DNA from: Psychrobium sp. MM17-31
GTDB taxonomy: Bacteria; Pseudomonadota; Gammaproteobacteria; Enterobacterales; Psychrobiaceae
DNA: 64,000 nt
Assembly: GCF_022347785.1 (NCBI RefSeq)
Contig: NZ_JAKRGA010000001.1
Span: 620,001 to 684,000, forward strand
Direction: 5' to 3'
Each line of letters begins with the position of its first letter. Position 1 is the first letter of the stretch. The translations under genes were made by a program, and so were the position numbers. This document shows positions 8,985-16,708 of this stretch, piece after piece. Under the pieces are notes generated by a model. The model saw nothing but the letters and a program-made list of their open reading frames with translations, was not told where the DNA came from and did not search any database.

Positions 8985-8997
8985 TCTATATTGTAGA
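8985..8997. promoter_or_regulatory. PadR-type operator, distal
   Basis: TCTATA-T-TGTAGA matches the proximal dyad at all but one position in its outer arms. It sits just upstream of the possible -35 element, so the two sites bracket the promoter. Confidence 0.5.
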
Positions 8998-9051
8998 TTA
9001 AATAAGTAAGCTACATGCCCTATGACGTTGATTAACTAACCCAAACTCAGG

Positions 9052-9591
9052 TTACTTAATCAACGGAAGAATCTTTTTGAAGGTATCAGTACCCGCTTTT
9101 TTAAGCAGCTCGTAAACCGCCATCTCAACGCTTGTTTGCTTGGCACCAAGTTGAGACATCTTCGAGAGTGCTAATTCACGATTACTGTTTTTTCGCGAAG
9201 AAACGCCATCACTAACAACTTCAACGTGATAGTTTTCAGCGAGTAGCGATGAAACCGTTTGATAAACACAAATATGGGCTTCTATACCCGTCACTAACCA
9301 TTGCTGGCGATTAGTATTCGCAATGGCTTCAACAATATCTGACTCTGCCATAGCATTAAAATGTGACTTTTCAAAACGTGGAATTCCATCCAAAAACTCA
9401 CTGATTTCTTCGACTGTCGCGCCAAGGCCTTGCGGGTATTGCTCTAGCCAGATTATCGGTAAATCAAGAATGCGCGCACATTGAACTAAGCGGGCAATAT
9501 TGGCTATCACCTCATCACTCGCGATAACTTTTCGAGCGAGAGTCCCTTGTACATCCACAATCATCAAACCGCAGTTTTCACGTTCTAGCAT
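9052..9591 (-). CDS. Isochorismatase-family hydrolase
   Basis: This 179-residue hydrolase resembles YcaC-like members of the isochorismatase superfamily. The triad is visible as Asp13 (GLMIVDVQGTLA), Lys75 (RFEKSHFNAM) and Cys108 (GIEAHICVYQT). It has no signal peptide and is probably cytosolic. It is only distantly similar to the other isochorismatase-like protein at 5461-6024, so this is not a recent duplication. The gene has its own space, with a terminator of the upstream gene between them. The substrate is unknown. Confidence 0.88.
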   Translation of the reverse strand: MLERENCGLMIVDVQGTLARKVIASDEVIANIARLVQCARILDLPIIWLEQYPQGLGATVEEISEFLDGIPRFEKSHFNAMAESDIVEAIANTNRQQWLVTGIEAHICVYQTVSSLLAENYHVEVVSDGVSSRKNSNRELALSKMSQLGAKQTSVEMAVYELLKKAGTDTFKKILPLIK

Positions 9592-9610
9592 CTTAATCCC
9601 CTAATCAATA

Positions 9611-9647
9611 ATAAAAAGCCTGCTTGAGATCTATAACTCAAGCAGGC
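9611..9647 (-). terminator. Rho-independent terminator of the lipase-DUF4785 operon
   Basis: GCCTGCTTGAG (9618-9628) pairs perfectly with CTCAAGCAGGC (9637-9647). On the minus strand the stem is followed by TTTTTATTATT. It stands just after the stop codon of the DUF4785 gene. Confidence 0.9.
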
Positions 9648-9674
9648 CCACGATTCAATTAGACAAGAGCTCAG

Positions 9675-10985
9675 TTAGTCGCGACGCATTCTCGAAGCAC
9701 GACTCACACCAATCAGCCCCATTAAACCCATTAAACTCAATAACGAAACACTACCACTAGAAACTTGTTGCTCTACTTTCGGCGTTGCTAATACGGTTTG
9801 TTGTTGCGCAGACTGACGCTGCACGACTGCCACGCGGCTCTGATCCATCAACTTAACATCGCGCAATACAAATGGCTGCACTAAATTTGATTTGTCGAGA
9901 ATACCCTTATCAAATCGCAGTTCAATGCTCTGCTTGCCAGGTGTTAAGTAATATGCAGAGCTACTTTCCATCATAGATACATATTTATTTGATTGGTCTT
10001 TACCATAAACAATACCGCTGACGGCATATCGACCTTCACTCCCCACATTTAAATCAACTTTGGCGGCATTCAAGGTTGCGCTATCAATCGTCATATTGGC
10101 AGTTGGCTGTGCGACAGCAAAACCAATCTTTCCGTGACGTAGCACCTCGCGATTATCCATAACAGCTTTGGACTGCACGTGAAGCTCAACTAACTGGCCT
10201 CGACTATTTTCTGGCAACGATTGCGGCAATTTGAAGCTAAAGCCATCATCACGCTTCTCAATCGAGACAGGCGTTAAATCACCACTAGGCGCTTTAATAA
10301 AAGCGGTGTGAACAGCGTCAGCTAACTCAGTCTGTTTAGAAAATACCGTCGCGTTGAAACTTGCTTGCTGCCCAGTTAAATAGGCCTGTTGTGAAGTAGA
10401 AAGCTGCTGCTCTATCGCACTGCCTTTTTCTTTTACATTGACGATATATTGCTGCTCAGGTGCTAACTCTTGACCGACTCGCAATTGAAAGTGTCCTGTG
10501 CCAGCGCTTGGAGAAACACGCACTGCACTGGAATTAGCAAGGATACTCGCTGTCGCTAGCTGCTCCTGTGTTACTCGCTGTGTAAATGCTTTTTCCACCA
10601 GCTTGCTGTCTTTGCGAAGTTCAAGCGTTTGTGGATCGATGGCGTGATCAGCTGGCAGTGTATTAACGCCAGTTTGCTTGGCGGACAAGCGAATAATCGC
10701 CTCAGGCTGGTTGATTGACAACTCAACGCCTTTATTCAATGTGCGGCCATCTATTTCTAACCAGTATTCATCGCTTACCGAGCGATAACCAATATCTCCT
10801 GCCGTTAGCTGATGAGCCGTCAACGGGCGGCTAAAATGCACTGCTTGTTTTTCAATTGTCGCCTCGGGTGCAGGCAACTGAACTAACTGCGCCTTAGTCG
10901 GTGCTAATTTAGCGCTTTGCTGTGCTGATGCAGGCAGCGTTACTAATGAGGTGAAGATCACCAGTGATAATGTCGATAATTTCAT
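9675..10985 (-). CDS. Exported DUF4785-like protein with GlyGly-CTERM-like tail
   Basis: This 436-residue protein has a clear signal peptide ending near ASA (residues 19-21). A long beta-rich body without catalytic motifs follows, matching what I recall of the DUF4785 family. The C-terminus is tripartite: a short SSGS stretch, a hydrophobic helix (SLLSLMGLMGLIGV) and a basic end (SRMRR). This looks like a GlyGly-CTERM type sorting signal, which rhombosortase cleaves in type II secretion-positive marine bacteria. It follows the lipase gene by 10 bases and shares its terminator, so the two are probably co-expressed and possibly both exported. Its function is unknown. Confidence 0.75.
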   Translation of the reverse strand: MKLSTLSLVIFTSLVTLPASAQQSAKLAPTKAQLVQLPAPEATIEKQAVHFSRPLTAHQLTAGDIGYRSVSDEYWLEIDGRTLNKGVELSINQPEAIIRLSAKQTGVNTLPADHAIDPQTLELRKDSKLVEKAFTQRVTQEQLATASILANSSAVRVSPSAGTGHFQLRVGQELAPEQQYIVNVKEKGSAIEQQLSTSQQAYLTGQQASFNATVFSKQTELADAVHTAFIKAPSGDLTPVSIEKRDDGFSFKLPQSLPENSRGQLVELHVQSKAVMDNREVLRHGKIGFAVAQPTANMTIDSATLNAAKVDLNVGSEGRYAVSGIVYGKDQSNKYVSMMESSSAYYLTPGKQSIELRFDKGILDKSNLVQPFVLRDVKLMDQSRVAVVQRQSAQQQTVLATPKVEQQVSSGSVSLLSLMGLMGLIGVSRASRMRRD

Positions 10986-10995
10986 GGTGCTCTCC

Positions 10996-11853
10996 TTAAA
11001 TATCGTTGCGTAAAATTACGTCGAGATTAAAACAATCGCGGCGACTTTGTTGATGGCTTAAAGGCTCGCGACCTCTAGTGCGCTGTTTATCGGTGAACCA
11101 TACTGTTCCTGCGCCAGCTTGCGACGAACAGTTTAAAAAGCCATCAGAGCATGAATCTAACCAGTTTTGGGTTGTCTCAAGTGCAACCTGATATTGATAA
11201 CCTGCACAATAGCTATCGCCATCCCAAAACGCAGAATCAACATCAGAGCCAACCACTGCTTTAAATGGCTTAGCCAAAGCCGGACGACCAGCAGTGCCAT
11301 TTAAGAAGTTTTGATTGTAATAATGCATCCAACTAACTTGTTGTTGTTTTACAGCATCAGAGCCATAACCCAATAGCCAACCCAGACTACTTTCAAACAC
11401 ATTCCCTTGGTGCACCGCATCGGCTAACGGCGTTCCAAGACTCGACGGTGCTAATGCAATAACTTTCGATGTTGCATTGATGATTGCTGGATAGCGACTA
11501 TCAAAAGTTGGATTTGACATAATCCAGCGAATGACATTGCCACCGTTAGAGTGCGTGATAACTATCATCTCAGAGATATTTTTGTCGTTGATAAAACTGG
11601 AAAGCTGTTCGGCTAAACAACCTGCCGCTTTTTGATCCCACATAAATTGGTCAAAATCACAATTAATGACGGTGTACATTGATGAGTCATTGAGCCCTTG
11701 GCTGACAGAATGGACAAAATCTCCAGTCCAGTAATCATTGTAGGCATCTGTTTGCATACCAGTACCATGCACAAAGGCAATACCTTTGTTTGCCAAGGCT
11801 GGTGTACTAATAAGCCCCAACGCTATCCACCAACTTGTGAGTAGTTTTTTCAT
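10996..11853 (-). CDS. Secreted alpha/beta-hydrolase, lipase-like
   Basis: This 285-residue protein has a signal peptide (residues 1-21, ending PALA). The oxyanion-type segment FVHGTG (27-32) and the nucleophile elbow THSNGG, with Ser102, place it among lipases and esterases with an alpha/beta-hydrolase fold. Several cysteines (for example 65, 79 and a late cluster) would allow disulfides in the periplasm or outside the cell. The acid and His of the triad cannot be pinned down by eye. It heads a two-gene operon with the DUF4785-like protein. Confidence 0.85.
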   Translation of the reverse strand: MKKLLTSWWIALGLISTPALANKGIAFVHGTGMQTDAYNDYWTGDFVHSVSQGLNDSSMYTVINCDFDQFMWDQKAAGCLAEQLSSFINDKNISEMIVITHSNGGNVIRWIMSNPTFDSRYPAIINATSKVIALAPSSLGTPLADAVHQGNVFESSLGWLLGYGSDAVKQQQVSWMHYYNQNFLNGTAGRPALAKPFKAVVGSDVDSAFWDGDSYCAGYQYQVALETTQNWLDSCSDGFLNCSSQAGAGTVWFTDKQRTRGREPLSHQQSRRDCFNLDVILRNDI

Positions 11854-12229
11854 GTTGCTTCCTCTTGTTATTATTGTTTTAGGAGGTCTAACCAGACCGA
11901 TTGCAACATTTTTTTAACATTGGTTTTTTAGCAATGCAAGCGCATGATTTTGCGAAACAAAAGCAATTTAAAACATTTGTTTCGCACTAACGTATAAAGT
12001 ATTTACTCCAAACATGCGTTGTAAAACCGATAAGTCTAGAAATTAACTCAAAGTGAATTAGTTGGAGTTTGTTTAGATAACTGTTCAACCAGTGGCAAAA
12101 ATATTTTTTAAGCAGTAATAAAAGTGTGACGAATATAAAAAAAGCGATTAAGATTAGGAATTCAAGCAATGACTTATCAAGGGTAGCTCGCCGTGATAAG
12201 GTTAAAAAAATAAATAAAAGAAGCGATTA
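11854..12229. other. Divergent intergenic region, lipase operon and zur
   Basis: No convincing gene is present. A 60-codon minus-strand frame (11987-12169) begins with TTG, has no ribosome site, and is rejected. The region holds an 11-base perfect inverted repeat at 11951-11986. No Zur box of the usual GTTATA-TATAAC form was seen. Confidence 0.5.
11951..11986. promoter_or_regulatory. Inverted repeat upstream of lipase operon
   Basis: TGCGAAACAAA (11951-11961) and TTTGTTTCGCA (11976-11986) pair perfectly around a 14-base spacer. It lies about 100 bases upstream of the lipase start codon. There is no T-run, so a protein-binding site is more likely than a terminator. Confidence 0.4.
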
Positions 12230-12673
12230 ATGAATAAAGATATTTCTGCCCTGTTAGAGCAAGCACAAGCAATATGTATAGAACGCGGTGCGCGTTTTAC
12301 CAATGCCCGTAAAAAAGTTCTCGAACTCATGTTAATTCACGGCGGTGCAGTTAGCGCATACGACTTATTAGATGATTTACGTGAAACTGACAGTGGCGCC
12401 AAGCCACCGACTATCTACCGTGCATTAGATTTCCTGTTAGAACAGCACTTTATCCACCGCGTAGAATCGCAAAATGCGTTTATCGCCTGTAATCACTTTA
12501 CCGATGATCATCAGCTGCAATTACTCATTTGCGAAGGCTGTAATGACGTCCAAGAGTTGCACTCGCCACAGATCCAGCAATCGCTAAATGAGCAAGCGAG
12601 ATTGAACGATTTTTTAATTCACAGTCAAACTGTGGAAGCACGTGGCCTTTGCCACAACTGCCGAGAAGATTAA
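12230..12673 (+). CDS. zur: Zinc uptake regulator, Fur family
   Basis: This 147-residue Fur-superfamily repressor fits Zur best. The winged helix spans about residues 10-80 (ARFTNARKKVLELML, PPTIYRALDFLLEQ). The C-terminal metal and dimerisation domain has two CxxC pairs, Cys101/Cys104 and Cys141/Cys144, which hold structural zinc. The sequence ACNHFTDDHQLQLLIC resembles Zur rather than Fur, which has a His-rich motif at this place. Zur represses zinc-import genes when zinc is plentiful. No zinc transporter genes lie next to it. cheX follows after 24 bases and may be read from the same transcript. Confidence 0.85.
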   Translation: MNKDISALLEQAQAICIERGARFTNARKKVLELMLIHGGAVSAYDLLDDLRETDSGAKPPTIYRALDFLLEQHFIHRVESQNAFIACNHFTDDHQLQLLICEGCNDVQELHSPQIQQSLNEQARLNDFLIHSQTVEARGLCHNCRED

Positions 12674-12697
12674 TTTTTAAAAGGAAGAATTGAAAAG

Positions 12698-13162
12698 ATG
12701 AATGTTGATTTTATCAATCCGTTTTTAGACTCCCTCCTCAATGTTCTAAAAACTATGGCCAGTACAGAACTTAAACCCGGTAAGCCAGCACTAAAGAAAA
12801 ATGCCATTGCCCATGGCGATGTATCAGGTCTTATTGGCATGGTGGGACCAACCACCAAAGGTTCCCTTTCAATTTCTTTTGAAGAATCACTTGCTCTAAA
12901 AGTCATGCATCGCATGTTAGGTGAAGCACCAGATACCATTAACGAAGAAGTAACTGATATGGTAGGTGAAATCACGAACATGGTAACTGGCGGCGCCAAA
13001 AACTTGCTAGGTGAGAAAGGCTATGAGTTTGATATGGCGACCCCGATCATCGTATCTGGTAAAAATCACGCTATTACTCATTTATGTGACGGCACAAAAA
13101 TTATGATTCCATTTACCTCTGAAGACGGTAATGCAGTAATCGAGATTTGTTTCGACCAATAA
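12698..13162 (+). CDS. cheX: Chemotaxis phosphatase CheX
   Basis: This 154-residue protein matches CheX, a CheY-phosphate phosphatase that resets the flagellar response regulator. The signature E-x2-N is visible in VGEITNMVTGGAK (Glu91 and Asn94). The start has a good ribosome site, AAGGAAG. It lies just behind zur and is followed by a strong terminator. No other chemotaxis core gene is adjacent, though a chemoreceptor is encoded 7 kb away. Confidence 0.9.
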   Translation: MNVDFINPFLDSLLNVLKTMASTELKPGKPALKKNAIAHGDVSGLIGMVGPTTKGSLSISFEESLALKVMHRMLGEAPDTINEEVTDMVGEITNMVTGGAKNLLGEKGYEFDMATPIIVSGKNHAITHLCDGTKIMIPFTSEDGNAVIEICFDQ

Positions 13163-13186
13163 ATCCATATACTAAATATGGCTATT

Positions 13187-13216
13187 AAAGGCGAGCAGCG
13201 ATGCTCGCCTTTTTTG
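13187..13216 (+). terminator. Rho-independent terminator after cheX
   Basis: GGCGAGCA (13190-13197) and TGCTCGCC (13202-13209) form a GC-rich stem with a 4-base loop, followed by TTTTTT. Confidence 0.93.
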
Positions 13217-13319
13217 TTTCAAGATATTGCAAAAAAGTGAAAAAAATGTCTCATTCTTTTTCTTTTATTAATCCATAACTTAGAACAAATCCAGCTAACA
13301 CGGGCGCTAACGAACAAGG

Positions 13320-13340
13320 TAATGATATTGATTATCATTA
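13320..13340. promoter_or_regulatory. Fur box upstream of DUF4856 gene
   Basis: AATGATATTGATTATCATT (13321-13339) is an inverted repeat (AATGATA and TATCATT around 5 bases) and closely matches the Fur consensus built from GATAAT units. It lies about 60 bases before the start of the DUF4856 lipoprotein gene. Iron repression of the genes behind it is inferred from this match and from their iron-uptake character. Confidence 0.8.
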
Positions 13341-13398
13341 GTTTAAATGTAAACTAGCGTAAATTTTTCGTATTAATCATTGTTAATGGATGTTCAAC

Positions 13399-15207
13399 AT
13401 GTTGAAAACAAAACCTAGTATTATCGCTTCTGCAGTTTTACTTTCTCTTGGCCTTTCTGCTTGTGGTGGCAGCTCAAACAGCTCAACGCCAGCACCAACT
13501 CCTACGCCAACTAACTCAGCGCCTACTGCAATCGCATTATCTGCAACTGAAGTTGCTGAAAATGCTGTAGCAGCAACTGTCGGTACATTGAGTACTACTG
13601 ATGCCGATTCAGGCGATACCTTCACATATACAGTTGATGACGAACGTTTCGAAATCTCAGGTAGCGAATTGAAGCTAAAAGCCGATACATCATTTAACTA
13701 TGAAATGGTGCGTAGCGTTCCTGTTAAAGTTACTGTAAAAGACAGTGGTAACGCAGAGTTTACTCAAGACTTTACTATCACTATTACTGACAGCATGGGT
13801 GTTCAATCTGTATTAGACGCCTTAGATGTTAAAGACGAAGACACTTATGCGTTCGAAAGTAAGTTCGAAGCTGGCGAAAGTGCAGTAAGTCACACTGGTC
13901 AAGCAGCGCGTCAAATCCTAATTCTTGAATTAAACAACTACATCGGTAACGGTTTACAAGCTGACGTAGATGCAGACAAATTTGCTGATGCAGCTGCTGT
14001 AAAAGCTAAATTGATGTCTTTCTACGCCAAATCAGCTGAAGACTGGCAATCAGATATCGATAACGGTACAGAACTTGTAATTAGCGCAGTATCAATCGAA
14101 GCGCCACTAACCGCTAAGCAAGTTAAAATTACTGATGTAAGTTCTTCTCACAAGAATCTACAAGGTAAAATTGCAGGTAATGATAAAACTGGCCAACACA
14201 AAGACTGGGAAACTGATCTAGTAGGTTGGAACGACAAAGGTTCTGTATCACCAAATGGTGTTGTTGAAGCACTATTTGATCAACTTGCTGCTAACGTTCA
14301 AAAGTCAATTGACGGTGAAGTACGTAAAGACATCGCTGGTAACAACATTACAAAACTGTACGTTAATGAAGACGGTACTGACATTAAGCAACTGGTACAA
14401 AAATTCTTACTAGGCGCAGTTAATTTTTCTCAAGGTACTGATGATTACCTAGACAACGATGTTGACGGTAAAGGCTTAAAATCTTCACACGAACAAGACG
14501 GCACTAAGACTTACACGAAAGTTGAGCACCAGTTCGATGAAGGCTTCGGTTACTTCGGTGCAGCTCACAACTACAACGAATACACAGATCTTGAAATTCG
14601 CGCTAAAAGCGGCCGTGATGGTTGGAGCAAAGGCTACAACGATATTAACGCTGATGGCAAAATCGATTTAGCACGTGAAATCAACTTCTCAAACTCTGTT
14701 AATGCCGCAAAACGCGATGTTGGTTCAGATGGTAACACTAACGCTACTAACCTTACTAAAGAAGCATTCGATGCATTTGTTAAAGGTCGTAAGATTTTAA
14801 ATGTTGCTGCTGGCCGTGAATTAACTGCCGACGAAATGTCGACGCTTCTTGAGCAACGTGACAGTGCAGTTCTAGCTTGGGAAAAAGCAATCTCTGCAAC
14901 TGTTATCCACTACATCAACGATACTAAAGGTGACTTAGATAAAATTGGCACTGACGGTTACTCAGCTGACGATTTCGCAAACCTAGCTAAGCACTGGTCT
15001 GAATTAAAAGGTTTCTCACTAAACCTACAATTTAACCCGTTTAGCCCAGTAACAGACGAGCAGTTTGCGATGATGCAAGAAAAGATCGGCATGAAGCCAG
15101 TTGTTGCAGCTGACGAAATTGCTGCTTACAAAACTAAGCTAGACGAAGTTCGTACTATGTTACAAAACGCCTACCACTTCGATGCTGAAAACGTAGAAAA
15201 ATGGTAA
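13399..15207 (+). CDS. DUF4856 lipoprotein with cadherin-like domain
   Basis: This protein of about 602 residues has a lipoprotein signal with the lipobox LSAC at Cys22. A Ser/Thr/Pro linker (TPAPTPTPT) follows, then one cadherin-like beta domain (about residues 40-130, with ATEVAENAVAATVG and TTDADSGDTFTY). The rest (about 140-600) matches the DUF4856 family as I know it, including HTGQAARQILILELNNYI. The function of the family is not established. The ATG at 13399 is preferred to one three codons upstream because GGA at 13388-13390 then has normal spacing. It is first in a Fur-boxed locus with an imelysin and a TonB receptor, so a role in iron binding or uptake at the outer membrane is likely but inferred. 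Confidence 0.82.
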   Translation: MLKTKPSIIASAVLLSLGLSACGGSSNSSTPAPTPTPTNSAPTAIALSATEVAENAVAATVGTLSTTDADSGDTFTYTVDDERFEISGSELKLKADTSFNYEMVRSVPVKVTVKDSGNAEFTQDFTITITDSMGVQSVLDALDVKDEDTYAFESKFEAGESAVSHTGQAARQILILELNNYIGNGLQADVDADKFADAAAVKAKLMSFYAKSAEDWQSDIDNGTELVISAVSIEAPLTAKQVKITDVSSSHKNLQGKIAGNDKTGQHKDWETDLVGWNDKGSVSPNGVVEALFDQLAANVQKSIDGEVRKDIAGNNITKLYVNEDGTDIKQLVQKFLLGAVNFSQGTDDYLDNDVDGKGLKSSHEQDGTKTYTKVEHQFDEGFGYFGAAHNYNEYTDLEIRAKSGRDGWSKGYNDINADGKIDLAREINFSNSVNAAKRDVGSDGNTNATNLTKEAFDAFVKGRKILNVAAGRELTADEMSTLLEQRDSAVLAWEKAISATVIHYINDTKGDLDKIGTDGYSADDFANLAKHWSELKGFSLNLQFNPFSPVTDEQFAMMQEKIGMKPVVAADEIAAYKTKLDEVRTMLQNAYHFDAENVEKW

Positions 15208-15246
15208 TCGTTTTATAAAGATAACCAATCTTTATAATTGATAACG

Positions 15247-15282
15247 AAAAGGCCTGTATTAGTAATAATACAGGCCTTTTTT
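15247..15282. terminator. Terminator between DUF4856 and imelysin genes
   Basis: GGCCTGTATTA (15251-15261) pairs perfectly with TAATACAGGCC (15266-15276) around a GTAA loop, flanked by AAAA and TTTTTT. It should terminate plus-strand transcripts, so the imelysin gene needs read-through or its own promoter. Confidence 0.9.
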
Positions 15283-15305
15283 ATACTAAAAACTTAACTA
15301 AAAAC

Positions 15306-15324
15306 AATGATAATTCTTTTCATT
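15306..15324. promoter_or_regulatory. Fur-like site upstream of imelysin gene
   Basis: AATGATAATTCTTTTCATT keeps the left half of the Fur consensus (AATGATAAT) and a partial right half (TTTTCATT). It lies 98 bases before the imelysin start and after the terminator, as expected for a second iron-controlled promoter. It is weaker than the site at 13320-13340. Confidence 0.5.
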
Positions 15325-15421
15325 TGTGCTTAAATAACGCCCGTCTTGAGTAGCTTTTTCTTTCGCTCAATCAAAAAATTGAAAACTACTTAAATCTCAA
15401 ATGCATGACTCTGGGAATACT

Positions 15422-16696
15422 ATGAATCGACGTAATAATTCAATGCGCCAACTCGCTGTAGTTGCTGCCTTAACTTCTCTAGTAGCCTGTTCTGAAAGCT
15501 CAAGCAGCAAAGCTGGCTCAGAATTTGGTGGTGGCACAACTCCAACGCCACCACCGACGCCACCAACCAATACCTTTAATCAACAAGCGCTATTGGCCAA
15601 TATCGTCGATAATATTATTACCCCAACCTATCAAGCATTTGAAACTCAAGCTGTTGCGCAGCAGCAAGCGATTAGTGACTATTGTGGTTTAGAAAAAGAC
15701 TTTACGACTGGCGATGACCGTCAGCCTGTTACCAATTCACTCACTGCAGCACAAGCGCAATGGCTAACGACTATTAATCAATGGCAACTTGCCGAGGTAA
15801 TGCAAATTGGCCCATTGACGGTTAACTCTTCAACGTTGCGCAATAACATTTATTCATGGCCTGTTGTAAGTACTTGTGGCGTCGACCAAGATGTGATGTT
15901 TTACCGTGCAGGTAATATCAACTCAACACCTTATGAAATCACTAATCGTACAGCGACGCGTCGCGGTTTAGATGCTGTTGAATACCTTATTTACAACGAA
16001 TCACTAGGGGTGAGTTGTACGACTGACAAACCTATTTTAGCCACTTGGCCTGATTTATCAGACCAAGATAAACGCATTGCCCGTTGTAACTTTGCCACCG
16101 AAGTGGCTAGCGATATTGTTAACAGCGCAAAAACACTAAATCAACAATGGAGCGCTTACGGTGCTACATTAAAAGCAGCAGGTGAAGCAGGTAATGAATT
16201 TGCCGACGTTCACGATGGTGTTAATGCAGTTAGTGACGCACTGTTTTATGTCGATAAAATGGTGAAAGATACAAAAATCGCTACACCTCTAGGTCTCTTT
16301 AGCAACGAATGTGGCGGTGTAGGCAGTGTTTGTGCTACAGAAGTTGAATCTCAGCTCAGCGCAAAATCAGTGAGCCATTTGATTCAAAACCTCAAAGCTT
16401 TCCAGCAGATCTTTACAGGTCAAGGTAGCGATAGTGCAAATACCATTGGCTTTGATGATTACCTAATCGATGTGAACGACAAAGCCACTAGTGATGCCAT
16501 CATCGCTGCAACAGCTCAGGCCATTAGCGACCTAGAAGCATATCAAATAAGCCTTGGTGAGCAGTTGACTCAAGATCCTAACGTCGTTGAAAATACCCAC
16601 GGCAAAGTTAAAGCGGTTTCAGATCAGCTTAAAACGGATTTCATCAATTCACTTGCCCTAAAACTTCCAGCAACATCTGCTGGCGATAACGATTAA
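15422..16696 (+). CDS. Imelysin-family (M75) lipoprotein
   Basis: This 424-residue lipoprotein has the lipobox LVAC (Cys23) followed by a Ser/Pro-rich linker (TPTPPPTPPTNT). The body is all helical and matches the imelysin/insulin-cleaving membrane protease-like family, which takes part in iron uptake and is often encoded beside TonB receptors. The family motif G-x-H-x-x-E appears here as GLDAVEYLIY, with Asp in place of His, so metal or peptidase chemistry may differ. The ATG at 15422 is chosen over one seven codons upstream because GGGA (15413-15416) sits 5 bases before it. The TonB receptor starts 12 bases after its stop. Confidence 0.85.
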   Translation: MNRRNNSMRQLAVVAALTSLVACSESSSSKAGSEFGGGTTPTPPPTPPTNTFNQQALLANIVDNIITPTYQAFETQAVAQQQAISDYCGLEKDFTTGDDRQPVTNSLTAAQAQWLTTINQWQLAEVMQIGPLTVNSSTLRNNIYSWPVVSTCGVDQDVMFYRAGNINSTPYEITNRTATRRGLDAVEYLIYNESLGVSCTTDKPILATWPDLSDQDKRIARCNFATEVASDIVNSAKTLNQQWSAYGATLKAAGEAGNEFADVHDGVNAVSDALFYVDKMVKDTKIATPLGLFSNECGGVGSVCATEVESQLSAKSVSHLIQNLKAFQQIFTGQGSDSANTIGFDDYLIDVNDKATSDAIIAATAQAISDLEAYQISLGEQLTQDPNVVENTHGKVKAVSDQLKTDFINSLALKLPATSAGDND

Positions 16697-16708
16697 TAAG
16701 AGACAAGC

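Noticed and set aside
11987-12169. A 60-codon minus-strand frame with a hydrophobic N-terminus between the lipase operon and zur.
   Set aside because: It starts with TTG and has no ribosome site. AT-rich intergenic DNA often gives such hydrophobic frames, so I do not call it a gene.
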